Source: Alteriqipengyuania_B sp035481675
GTDB taxonomy: Bacteria > Pseudomonadota > Alphaproteobacteria > Sphingomonadales > Sphingomonadaceae
Direction of reading: 5' to 3'
Assembly: GCF_035481675.1 (NCBI RefSeq)
Contig: NZ_JAYJJW010000002.1
Location: forward strand, 62,001-126,000
Length of the DNA: 64,000 nucleotides
Positions within the stretch are counted from its first letter, which is position 1. Every line of letters begins with the position of its first letter. The notes below the pieces were generated by a model that was given only the letters and a program-made list of their open reading frames with translations, made no database searches and was not told the DNA's origin. A program made the position numbers and the translations under genes. Positions 55,262-63,054 of this stretch are shown piece after piece.

Positions 55262-56365
55262 ATGGGTTCGCACAACTGGAAATGGCCGGCGCTTGCCTTG
55301 GCCGCACTGATTGTTCCTGCCACCGCAGCGCATGCGCAGGACGTCATTCCGCTGGAGATCGGCGAGGACTGGCGCCATCCGCACACCGGCATCGTCGTGC
55401 CCGCGGAGCTTGGCGGTATCACGCGGACGCGGGGCGTCTCCTACTCCGAGGACGATCTAAACACCGGCATCGTTTTCGACGATGCACCGCGCGGCGAATT
55501 CCTGACCGTCTACGTCTATCGCAGCGTCGGCGGCGGGGTCCCCGTCTGGTTCGCGCAGAGCAGGATGGCGCTGGAAATGCGGCCCGAGTTCGCCGGGGCG
55601 ACCATGCCCGCGGGGATCGAGCCTGTAGCCCTGCCGGGCCGCGACACGCCGTCAGGCCTGATGGTAAGTTACGGCTTGCCCGAAGAGAGCGGCCTGTCGA
55701 GCACCGGCGTCGCGCTGTTCGAGGTCGGCGGCTTCCTCGTCAAGCTTCGCGCCACTTCGGAGCGCAGGGGAGCGGCGGCGCTGGCCGACACGATGCGGGC
55801 GGCGCTGGCGGAGCTGACCTGGCCGGAGCAAGCCGGCCGCGGCCTCGCGCCCTTGCCGGTCATCGATTGCCCGCAGCCTCTCGCCTTCGACGGGACATCG
55901 AAGGACTTGCCGCAGGATTTCTCCGCTGCCTTGGGTGCCGGGCTGGTCGGGATGATCGCGCAGGACAAGGCGGACGGAAGCGAGGACAGCGAGGCCATCG
56001 GTGAGGCGCGCCGGCAAATCCAGTGGTGCCTCGAAGGAAGCGTCGGCTCGACCCAGCGCGTCAACCGCGCGGACGCGAGCGCCGACAGTTTGCTGATCGC
56101 AATCGGCGACAGCGGCACGTCGGTAACCGCGGGCCGCAGCAGCGGGCTCGGCGCGCTGCTATCCTCGGCAGACGATGAGAAGCCGGCGCGTTACGAGGTC
56201 GTCCTGCATCTTGAAGACGTCAACGTTACCTTTCCCGCCCAGGACCGCCTTCCGTCCCCCAAAAGAGTGGTCGAGATCGTCAATTCCGGCCGGATCGTGA
56301 TGTCCGTGCCCACTTGGGGCGATGACCGGGGCATCGAGGTCAGGCTTCCCGCCGACGCGGATTAG
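55262..56365 (+). CDS. Exported protein of unknown function
   Basis: A 367-residue protein with a signal peptide (PALALAALIVPATAAHAQ) and no recognisable enzyme motif. It has two Cys, in VIDCPQPLAF and IQWCLEGSVG. The first part (WRHPHTGIVVPAELGGITRT) looks like a beta-rich fold, and the middle has a helical ALADTMRAALAEL. It lies alone between the regulator operon and the convergent scoB end. A GGAAAGGGG ribosome site precedes the ATG. Confidence 0.78.
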   Translation: MGSHNWKWPALALAALIVPATAAHAQDVIPLEIGEDWRHPHTGIVVPAELGGITRTRGVSYSEDDLNTGIVFDDAPRGEFLTVYVYRSVGGGVPVWFAQSRMALEMRPEFAGATMPAGIEPVALPGRDTPSGLMVSYGLPEESGLSSTGVALFEVGGFLVKLRATSERRGAAALADTMRAALAELTWPEQAGRGLAPLPVIDCPQPLAFDGTSKDLPQDFSAALGAGLVGMIAQDKADGSEDSEAIGEARRQIQWCLEGSVGSTQRVNRADASADSLLIAIGDSGTSVTAGRSSGLGALLSSADDEKPARYEVVLHLEDVNVTFPAQDRLPSPKRVVEIVNSGRIVMSVPTWGDDRGIEVRLPADAD

Positions 56366-56378
56366 TGGCTGCCCGCCC

Positions 56379-57029
56379 TCAGCTGACGTAATGCGCGGTC
56401 GTGCTGGCGGCCACTTCGTCGGCGGTCACGCCGGGGGCGAGCTCGACCAGCCTGAACGGGCTGTCGTGGTCGGGCCGCTGGAACACGGCGAGGTTGGTGA
56501 TGATCATGTCGACCACGCCCTTGCCGGTCAGCGGCAGGGTGCATTCGGGAATGAACTTCGCGCTGCCGTCTTTCGCGGTGTGATCCATGACCACGATGAT
56601 CTTCTTCACCCCGGCGACGAGGTCCATCGCGCCGCCCATGCCCTTGATCATCTTGCCCGGGATCATCCAGTTGGCGATGTCGCCGTTCTCGGCCACTTCC
56701 ATCGCTCCCAGCACGGTGAGGTCGATATGCCCCCCGCGGATCATCGCGAAGCTTGCCGCGCTGTCGAAATAGGCGCTGTGGGCAAGCTCGCTGATGGTCT
56801 GCTTGCCGGCGTTGATGAGGTCGGCATCTTCCTCGCCCTCATAAGGGAAGGGCCCGATGCCGAGCATGCCGTTCTCGCTCTGCAGGGTGACCTGCATGCC
56901 TTCGGGAATGTGGTTCGCGACCAGCGTCGGGATGCCGATGCCCAAGTTGACGTAATACCCGTCTTCCAGCTCCTGCGCGGCGCGGGCGGCCATGTCGTCG
57001 CGGGTCCAGCCCCTGGTTTCGCCTGACAT
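56379..57029 (-). CDS. scoB: 3-oxoacid CoA-transferase subunit B
   Basis: A 216-residue beta subunit of a family-I CoA-transferase (succinyl-CoA:3-ketoacid type), which moves CoA between succinate and acetoacetate. NLGIGIPTLVANHIP is the oxyanion/CoA region, and the catalytic Glu lies in LQSENGMLGIGP. GGHIDLTVLGAMEVAENGDI is also typical. Its ATG shares a base with the stop of the lipoprotein gene upstream (TGATG). The A subunit is encoded 1.4 kb upstream in the same operon, unusually separated by two lipoprotein genes. Confidence 0.93.
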   Translation of the reverse strand: MSGETRGWTRDDMAARAAQELEDGYYVNLGIGIPTLVANHIPEGMQVTLQSENGMLGIGPFPYEGEEDADLINAGKQTISELAHSAYFDSAASFAMIRGGHIDLTVLGAMEVAENGDIANWMIPGKMIKGMGGAMDLVAGVKKIIVVMDHTAKDGSAKFIPECTLPLTGKGVVDMIITNLAVFQRPDHDSPFRLVELAPGVTADEVAASTTAHYVS

Positions 57030-57871
57030 CAATCGGTCTCCATTTCCCTGGTTGCGAGCGCGGCTTGTCCGGTCGGCCTGTCGCCGAGCAGGAACCAGCC
57101 TTCGCCCATCATTTCTTCCAGCTGCCACGCGGCGGCCGGATCCTTGAGATAATCGAACAACTCATCGAAATCGCCCAGCTCCGTGCCGAGGATCGCGACG
57201 ACGCAATGCGTTTCCGACAGCGCGAGGCGGCGCAGCTGCTTGCGCTGTCCGGTGTCGAGCAGCAGCCGATCCTCCGCAGCCTCTGCCAGTCCGTCCGCCA
57301 GCAATCTCGCGCGCACATCCTGCGCTTCGGCTTGCGGCGCGTCGGACAGCCAGGCGATGGCCATGCCGTCTTCGCGCAGCTTGGCCAGCGCCGGCGAGAA
57401 TTCCGCGCCGTAGAGGGTCGAAGGCGCGACGGCTTTCCCGGCTGCGCTGTCGATATCGACGATCATCGCCGGCGGCATCACGCCGCAGAACGTGCGGAAG
57501 CCGTCGAGTTCGGACGGTTCGCGCAGGATGGCAGAAAGGCGCGGCAGCAACACCGGGTTACGGTCCAGCTGCTCGCCAGCGAACGCGGCGAGGTCCGCCA
57601 GTGCCCCGGCCGCCGGCGCGGGTGCAGGAGGCGCAGCGAGAGGTGCGGGCAGGGCGGTGGCACCGGCCACGACCTCATAAGGCGCCTCTGCTGGCGCCGC
57701 CGCCGTGGGCACCGGCGCGGGCTCTTCCACCGTCACGCGACCTTTCGAGGAAGCGGCGGTGGCCGCAATCGCGCCGCCGACCAGCGGCCCGGCCAGCGCC
57801 ACGCAGCCGCCCAGCGCCGGAACCAGCAGCAGCGCCGCCATCCGCACAGCCAAGAACCGCCTCGTCGTCAC
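57029..57871 (-). CDS. Lipoprotein of unknown function, HAD-like core
   Basis: A 280-residue lipoprotein (lipobox ALGGC, Cys23) with an Ala/Pro-rich linker (residues ~45-95) and a C-terminal domain. The domain has AMIVDIDSAAGKAV, then a helix and MAIAWLSDAP, and later RRLALSETHCVVAILGTELG. The D-x-D start followed by a Ser-Asp motif suggests a HAD-type fold as in acid phosphatases, but the catalytic set is not clear. It lies between the two CoA-transferase subunit genes: 6 bp after the NTF2-like lipoprotein gene and overlapping scoB by one base. Confidence 0.72.
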   Translation of the reverse strand: MTTRRFLAVRMAALLLVPALGGCVALAGPLVGGAIAATAASSKGRVTVEEPAPVPTAAAPAEAPYEVVAGATALPAPLAAPPAPAPAAGALADLAAFAGEQLDRNPVLLPRLSAILREPSELDGFRTFCGVMPPAMIVDIDSAAGKAVAPSTLYGAEFSPALAKLREDGMAIAWLSDAPQAEAQDVRARLLADGLAEAAEDRLLLDTGQRKQLRRLALSETHCVVAILGTELGDFDELFDYLKDPAAAWQLEEMMGEGWFLLGDRPTGQAALATREMETD

Positions 57872-57877
57872 GCTGCT

Positions 57878-58432
57878 TCAGTTGCCCGCCATGTCCGCAG
57901 GCAGGGGGTTGTCGGGGCTTTCGGCCTGCCAGAAGATCGATTGGACCAGCCAGCGCCCGTCATCCTGCCGCATCAGCTGAAAGCTGTTGATGCCGCGCAC
58001 GCTGCCGGGGCTTCCGTCGGGCCGGGAGAAGGTCCCTTCGTAGCTCGACCAGGCATGGGCGAGGTCGCCGTAGATCTCGATCCGGCGGGCAAGCTGGCGC
58101 TCGGTAAAGCCGCTCGAAACCAGGAACGGCCCGGATTGCTCGATATAGCCGTCCACGGTCATGCCGTTGAGGCCGCGCGGCGTAATCGCGCTCAACCGCG
58201 CGTCCGGGGTGAAAAGCGTGCGCATCCGCTCGAAATCGCGTTCCTGACCGGCGGGACCGGAAATGACCGCGTAGACATCGTCCAGCGCGGCATCGATCGC
58301 AACGATGTCGGCAGGGTCGGCCGCGGGCGCTGCGACCGGGCTTGCGTTGTGGACGTCGCCCGAATTGATGGCGCAGCCGGCGAGCGCGATCGGGGCTGCG
58401 AAGGCGAGAGCGAGGGCGGGCGCGGTCTTCAT
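57878..58432 (-). CDS. NTF2/SnoaL-like lipoprotein
   Basis: A 184-residue lipoprotein (lipobox ALAGC, Cys20) followed by a SnoaL/NTF2-like domain. ALDDVYAVISGPAGQERDFE and FTPDARLSAI, together with RQDDGRWLVQSIFWQ, match the usual pattern of a small beta-cone fold. Substrate or partner unknown. Its ATG overlaps the scoA stop (ATGA), so it is translationally coupled to the CoA-transferase A subunit. Confidence 0.78.
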   Translation of the reverse strand: MKTAPALALAFAAPIALAGCAINSGDVHNASPVAAPAADPADIVAIDAALDDVYAVISGPAGQERDFERMRTLFTPDARLSAITPRGLNGMTVDGYIEQSGPFLVSSGFTERQLARRIEIYGDLAHAWSSYEGTFSRPDGSPGSVRGINSFQLMRQDDGRWLVQSIFWQAESPDNPLPADMAGN

Positions 58433-59151
58433 GCCGCTTCCCGCTGGCGGGTGGTCGTGAATTCGATCTTCTTGTCGTAGGGCGCGCCCACAATCATCCG
58501 CTGGACGTAGACGCCGGGCAAGTGGATGCAATCGGAGTCGAGCTCGCCCGCCTTGACCACTTCCTCAACCTCGACGACGCAGACCTTGCCGCAGGTCGCG
58601 GCGGGCAGGTTGAAATTGCGCGCGGTCTTGCGGAAGACCAGGTTGCCCGTCTCGTCCGCCTTCCACGCCTTCACGATGGCGAGGTCGGCGAAGATGCCGC
58701 GCTCCATGATATAGTCCTCCATCACGCCTTCGCGATTGGGGAACTGCGCCACCTCCTTGCCTTCGGCCACCTGCGTGCCGACGCCGGTCTTGGTGTAGAA
58801 AGCCGGGATGCCCGCACCGCCCGCGCGCATGCGTTCGGCCAGCGTGCCTTGGGGGCAGAATTCCACTTCCAGCTCGCCGGAGAGGAATTGCCGCTCGAAT
58901 TCCTTGTTCTCGCCCACGTAGGAAGAGATCATCTTCTTCACCTGCTGCGTGCGCAGCAGCATGCCGATGCCTTCGTTGTCGATCCCGGCATTGTTGCTGG
59001 CGAAGGTGAGGTTCTTCACCCCGCTTTCCCGGATCGCGACCAGGAGCCGCTCAGGGATTCCGCACAGGCCGAAGCCGCCGCTGGCGATCAGCATGTCGTC
59101 GGTCAGCAGCCCGTCGAGGGCGGCGGCGGCGTCGGGATAAAGCTTCTGCAT
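58429..59151 (-). CDS. scoA: 3-oxoacid CoA-transferase subunit A
   Basis: A 240-residue alpha subunit of the succinyl-CoA:3-ketoacid CoA-transferase. The N-terminal IASGGFGLCGIPERLLVAI is the family glycine-rich signature, followed by NLTFASNNAGIDNEGIG and EFCPQGTLAERMRAGGAG. It is the first gene of the operon scoA, NTF2-like lipoprotein, HAD-like lipoprotein, scoB. With phaB elsewhere in the window it fits ketone-body or acetoacetate use. Confidence 0.94.
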   Translation of the reverse strand: MQKLYPDAAAALDGLLTDDMLIASGGFGLCGIPERLLVAIRESGVKNLTFASNNAGIDNEGIGMLLRTQQVKKMISSYVGENKEFERQFLSGELEVEFCPQGTLAERMRAGGAGIPAFYTKTGVGTQVAEGKEVAQFPNREGVMEDYIMERGIFADLAIVKAWKADETGNLVFRKTARNFNLPAATCGKVCVVEVEEVVKAGELDSDCIHLPGVYVQRMIVGAPYDKKIEFTTTRQREAA

Positions 59152-59399
59152 CGGGCCTCCGGAGCGTTTGGCACTGTGCCCGACTGTTAGGAGCGTGCCC
59201 TCGGCGTGTCACCCCCCAACGCCGGTGCACCGGGCGAGAGGGGTTTTGTGCTGCAATGCAATACATTCGAATGCGAAGTTCGCAGACTTCTCCCTAAAAA
59301 GGTGCAAATTCAATTATCTGCTTCTCAGTTGCAAAGGATGCAACCATGCTTCGTTCTTTCGCACTTGCGAGATGGTGCCGCTGCGCGCATATCTCCTCG
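59152..59399. other. Upstream part of the scoA-CDC48 intergenic region
   Basis: This 414-bp gap holds no convincing gene. The plus-strand frames of 65-67 codons have poor composition and no ribosome site. It must contain the scoA promoter and the promoter of the small RNA candidate. TTGCGA (59365-59370), 17 bp and CATATC (59388-59393) form a possible -35/-10 pair. Confidence 0.4.
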
Positions 59400-59463
59400 T
59401 GCCTTTTAGGCATCCTCTCCCAAAACTTTCCGGCCCGGTTGGCTTGTCCGACCGGGCCTTTTT
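59400..59463 (+). ncRNA. Candidate small RNA with CU-rich loop and strong terminator
   Basis: From the predicted start near 59400 there is a 5' hairpin TGCC-TTTTA-GGCA, then an unpaired stretch TCCTCTCCC that is complementary to ribosome-binding sites, then a terminator. There is no coding frame for the terminator to serve. That points to a ~65-nt trans-acting RNA, of a type seen with CU-rich anti-Shine-Dalgarno loops in alphaproteobacteria. The promoter and expression are inferred. Confidence 0.5.
59432..59463 (+). terminator. Strong intrinsic terminator upstream of the CDC48 gene
   Basis: An 11-bp stem GGCCCGGTTGG / CCGACCGGGCC (one G-U) with loop CTTGT, followed by TTTTT. It ends a plus-strand transcript starting in the gap, since no gene precedes it in this orientation. 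Confidence 0.9.
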
Positions 59464-59565
59464 CTTGTCCCATGCCGGAAACCCCGCGCGCCGTGCCCGT
59501 TTGCAATCCTGAAGGGCGATCCCATCTCGCCCGCAGCGAATAACCATAACGAGGGACGGGCATTC

Positions 59566-61914
59566 ATGGCCGACGACGCCGATACCGCGACACGAACCAA
59601 CACCGTACGCCTGCAGGTTGCCGCCGCGCGGCAGGCCGAAAGCGGGCAGGGCATCGCCCGCATGCCGCGCTCCGCCTTCCAGGAGCTGGGCATCACCGAA
59701 GGCGACGTGGTCCAGATCGAAGGCAAGCGCACGACGGCGGCCATCGCGGTCGCCGCCCATCCGGAGGACGAGGCCCTCGCCGTGGTCCGCCTCGATGGCT
59801 TGCAGCGCGGCAATGCGGAAACCGGCAGCGGCGAGCATGTCGAGATTTCCCGCGCCGAATCGCGCCCCGCAACCCGCGTCGTCTTCGCCCCTGCGCGCCG
59901 CGAAATGCGCATCCAGGGGCCGCCCCAGGCGCTCAAGCGCAATTTCTTCAAGAAGCCGATCGTTACCGGCGACCTCGTCGCGACGCAGGGCCAGCAGCCG
60001 GTTGCCGACATGCCGCCGGAAATCCGCCGCATGTTCAACGCGCCCGCCTTTGCGCTGACGCAGATCCGCCTGCAGGTCGTCTCCACCAGTCCCAAGGGCA
60101 TCGTCCATATCGACGAGGACACCGAGGTGGAGATGCGCGCCGAGTTCGAAGAACCGCGCGATGCCCGCGCGATCATCAACTACGACGATGTCGGCGGCAT
60201 GGAAGGCACGATCCAGCAGCTGCGCGAGATGGTTGAGCTGCCGCTGCGCTATCCGGAGCTGTTCACCCGCCTCGGCGTCGATCCGCCGCGCGGCGTCCTG
60301 CTGCATGGCCCGCCCGGAACCGGCAAGACCCGGCTCGCCCAGGCGGTCGCCAACGAAAGCGATGCCGAATTCTTTGTCATCAACGGCCCGGAAATCATGG
60401 GCTCGGGCTATGGCGAAAGCGAGAAGCGGCTGCGGGAGGTGTTCGAGGAAGCGACCCGCGCCGCGCCCGCAATCATCTTCATCGACGAAATCGATTCCAT
60501 CGCCCCCAAGCGCGACCGTGTGCCGGGCGAGGCGGAGAAGCGCCTCGTCGCCCAGCTGCTCACGCTGATGGACGGGCTGGAAGCGCGCGCCAACGTGGTC
60601 GTCATCGCCGCCACCAACCGGCCCGACGCCATCGACGAGGCGCTGCGCCGCCCCGGCCGGTTCGACCGCGAGATCATCATCGGCGTGCCGGACGAAGGCG
60701 CGCGGCTGGAAATCCTGCAGATCCACACCCGCGGCATGCCACTGGGCGACAAGGTGGACCTGAAGGAACTGGCCAAGGCGACTTACGGCTTCGTCGGCGC
60801 GGATATCGCCGCGCTGGGCCGCGAGGCGGCGATCGAGGCGGTGCGGCGGATCATGCCGAAGCTGGACCTCGACGAGCGGACCATCCCGCCCGAAGTGCTG
60901 GAAGAGCTCAGCGTCACGCGCGAGGATTTCATGAGCGCGCTCAAGCGGGTGCAGCCTTCCGCCATGCGCGAGGTCATGGTGCAGGTGCCCGACATCGGCT
61001 GGGCCGACATCGGCGGGCTCGACGATGCGCAGGAGAAGCTGCGCGAAGGCGTGGAGCTGCCGCTGCGCAATCCCGATGCCTTCCGCCGGCTGGGCATCCG
61101 CCCGGCGACCGGCTTCCTGCTTTATGGCCCCCCGGGTACCGGCAAGACCTTGCTCGCCAAGGCGGTTGCCAAGGAAGCGGAGGCCAATTTCATCTCGGTG
61201 AAATCGAGCGACCTCCTCTCCAAGTGGTACGGCGAGAGCGAGCAGCAGATCAGCCGCCTGTTCGCCCGCGCGCGGCAGGTTGCGCCCTGCGTGCTCTTCA
61301 TCGACGAGATCGACAGCCTGGTGCCCGCGCGCGGGACCAGCGGCAACGAGCCACAGGTCACCGCCCGTGTGGTCAACACCATCCTCGCCGAAATGGACGG
61401 GATGGAGGAGATGCAGTCTATCGTCGTGATCGGCGCGACCAACCGGCCGACGCTGGTCGACCCCGCGCTGCTGCGCCCGGGTCGCTTCGACGAGCTGGTC
61501 TATGTCGGCACGCCGGACCGGAAGGGCCGCGTCCACATCCTCAAGATCCACACGCGCAACATGCCGCTGGCGGACGATGTCGACCTCGACAAGGTGGCGC
61601 AGGAAACGGCGCGCTTCACCGGGGCGGACCTGGAAGACGTGGTGCGCCGCGCCGGCCTCAACGCCATCGGCCGCAGCGGCGAAGCGGCGGACACGGTCAC
61701 TATGGCCGACTTCGACGGGGCGCTGGAGGACAGCCGCGCCACCGTGACGTCGAAGATGGAGGAAGAATACCGCAAGATGCGCGGCGAGCTGAAGAAGCGC
61801 GCGGCGGAAATCATGCCGATCGGCTTCCTGTCCGACGGGATGCTCACCCCCACGCGCGACCGCAAGCACGGCGGCGATGCAGCGGACGAGGAGGCTGCAC
61901 CCGAAGAGGGCTAG
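59566..61914 (+). CDS. CDC48/VAT-type AAA ATPase
   Basis: A 782-residue double AAA ATPase of the CDC48/p97 family, an unfolding machine of archaea and eukaryotes that is present in scattered bacterial groups. An N-terminal double-psi-barrel and CDC48 N2 region (residues ~10-180) is followed by D1, with Walker A GPPGTGKTRLA at ~248 and Walker B IIFIDEIDSIAP at ~304. D2 has Walker A GPPGTGKTLLA at ~521 and Walker B VLFIDEIDSLVP near 580. Both domains have arginine-finger type ends (RRPGRFDRE, LRPGRFDEL). It has full length. GAGGGACGGGC precedes the ATG. Substrates and adaptor proteins are unknown. Confidence 0.95.
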   Translation: MADDADTATRTNTVRLQVAAARQAESGQGIARMPRSAFQELGITEGDVVQIEGKRTTAAIAVAAHPEDEALAVVRLDGLQRGNAETGSGEHVEISRAESRPATRVVFAPARREMRIQGPPQALKRNFFKKPIVTGDLVATQGQQPVADMPPEIRRMFNAPAFALTQIRLQVVSTSPKGIVHIDEDTEVEMRAEFEEPRDARAIINYDDVGGMEGTIQQLREMVELPLRYPELFTRLGVDPPRGVLLHGPPGTGKTRLAQAVANESDAEFFVINGPEIMGSGYGESEKRLREVFEEATRAAPAIIFIDEIDSIAPKRDRVPGEAEKRLVAQLLTLMDGLEARANVVVIAATNRPDAIDEALRRPGRFDREIIIGVPDEGARLEILQIHTRGMPLGDKVDLKELAKATYGFVGADIAALGREAAIEAVRRIMPKLDLDERTIPPEVLEELSVTREDFMSALKRVQPSAMREVMVQVPDIGWADIGGLDDAQEKLREGVELPLRNPDAFRRLGIRPATGFLLYGPPGTGKTLLAKAVAKEAEANFISVKSSDLLSKWYGESEQQISRLFARARQVAPCVLFIDEIDSLVPARGTSGNEPQVTARVVNTILAEMDGMEEMQSIVVIGATNRPTLVDPALLRPGRFDELVYVGTPDRKGRVHILKIHTRNMPLADDVDLDKVAQETARFTGADLEDVVRRAGLNAIGRSGEAADTVTMADFDGALEDSRATVTSKMEEEYRKMRGELKKRAAEIMPIGFLSDGMLTPTRDRKHGGDAADEEAAPEEG

Positions 61915-61942
61915 GGCCAGGGCTGGCCTAGGGGCCGGACGA

Positions 61943-63022
61943 TCAGGCGCCGGCCACGCGCTGGTTGGCCGATTCCACTTCCAGCCGGTGGCGGATCAGC
62001 GCCTCCGGCTGGTTTGCCTTCAGCCAGCCGATCATGTGTTCGCGCACGTCGCAGCGCAGCTGGAACAGGTCGCCGATGGTGTTGGAACTGAGGCCCAGCC
62101 GCAGCTCGATGCTTTCGGGATGCGCCTCGGTCATAACCATCTGCACCGTGCGCTGGTCCCACAGCGGATGGGCCTGTACGTAACGCTGGAATTCCTCGCG
62201 GATCGGCTCGATCTCGGCGATGGGGTCGAGGTGCAGCATGACCGGCCCGGTCAGCTTTTCCGACTTGCGAGACCAGTTCTCGAAGCTCTGGTCGAGGAAC
62301 TGGTTGGTCGGCACCACCACCGCGCGTTCGTCCCACGTGCGCACGATGACGAAGCTCATGCGGATTTCCTCGACGCGCCCGGTGTGGCCGTCGATCACCA
62401 CGAGGTCGCCGATGCGCAGCGGTTCGGTAATCGCCATCTGCAGGCCCGCGATGAGCGATTTCAGCGCGGGCTGCGCGGCGGCGCCGATCGCCAGCGCGGC
62501 CAGGCCGGCGGACGCGAGCAGCGTCGTGCCGATGGAGCGGACGCCGGGGATCGTCAGCAGCATCAGGCCCACGGTGATGAAAACGATGGCAAAAGTCGCG
62601 GTGCGGCTGAAGATGGCGAGGCGCGTCCGGCGGCTGCGCACCGCGACGGGATCGTGGCTCGTCTCCAGCCGGAACTCGAGCGCGGCAGTGAACGACTTGA
62701 CCAGCGTGTAGGCGATCCAGCCGAGCAGCGCCGGGCGCAGGAACTGGCCGAGCGGCTCCCACACGGCGGACAGCGCCGGGTTTGCCTGCGCGACGATGGT
62801 GACAGCAATGGCAATCAGCGACCATTTGATCGGGCGGCGGATCTGTTTGACCACCATCTCGTCCACCGTCGTTTCCGACATGGCAGTCAGCTTCAGGATC
62901 ACCGCGAAGACGATGCGGTAGAAGATATAGGCGATTGTCACCGCGACCAGCAAGGCGAGGGCGGCCATGGCCACCTCGTCCCAAGCGATGGTCCAGTTGG
63001 CGGGATTGTAGCGTTCGAACAT
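61943..63022 (-). CDS. Mechanosensitive ion channel (MscS family)
   Basis: A 359-residue MscS-type channel. Four to five N-terminal helices are visible, then the pore and beta domain: AALAIGAAAQPALKSLIAGL and EPLRIGDLVVIDGHTGRVEE, then NQFLDQSFENWSRKSEK. It opens on osmotic downshock. It is shorter than the BON-containing channel at 44275 and lacks that domain. It converges with the CDC48 gene and is 32 bp downstream of polA's stop on the same strand. Confidence 0.93.
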   Translation of the reverse strand: MFERYNPANWTIAWDEVAMAALALLVAVTIAYIFYRIVFAVILKLTAMSETTVDEMVVKQIRRPIKWSLIAIAVTIVAQANPALSAVWEPLGQFLRPALLGWIAYTLVKSFTAALEFRLETSHDPVAVRSRRTRLAIFSRTATFAIVFITVGLMLLTIPGVRSIGTTLLASAGLAALAIGAAAQPALKSLIAGLQMAITEPLRIGDLVVIDGHTGRVEEIRMSFVIVRTWDERAVVVPTNQFLDQSFENWSRKSEKLTGPVMLHLDPIAEIEPIREEFQRYVQAHPLWDQRTVQMVMTEAHPESIELRLGLSSNTIGDLFQLRCDVREHMIGWLKANQPEALIRHRLEVESANQRVAGA

Positions 63023-63054
63023 GGCGGCGCCCTTAAAGAATGGCCGCGCTCACA

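Noticed and set aside
59206..59543. Two overlapping frames of 65-67 codons in the scoA-CDC48 gap
   Set aside because: No ribosome site, and the second reads straight through a strong terminator.
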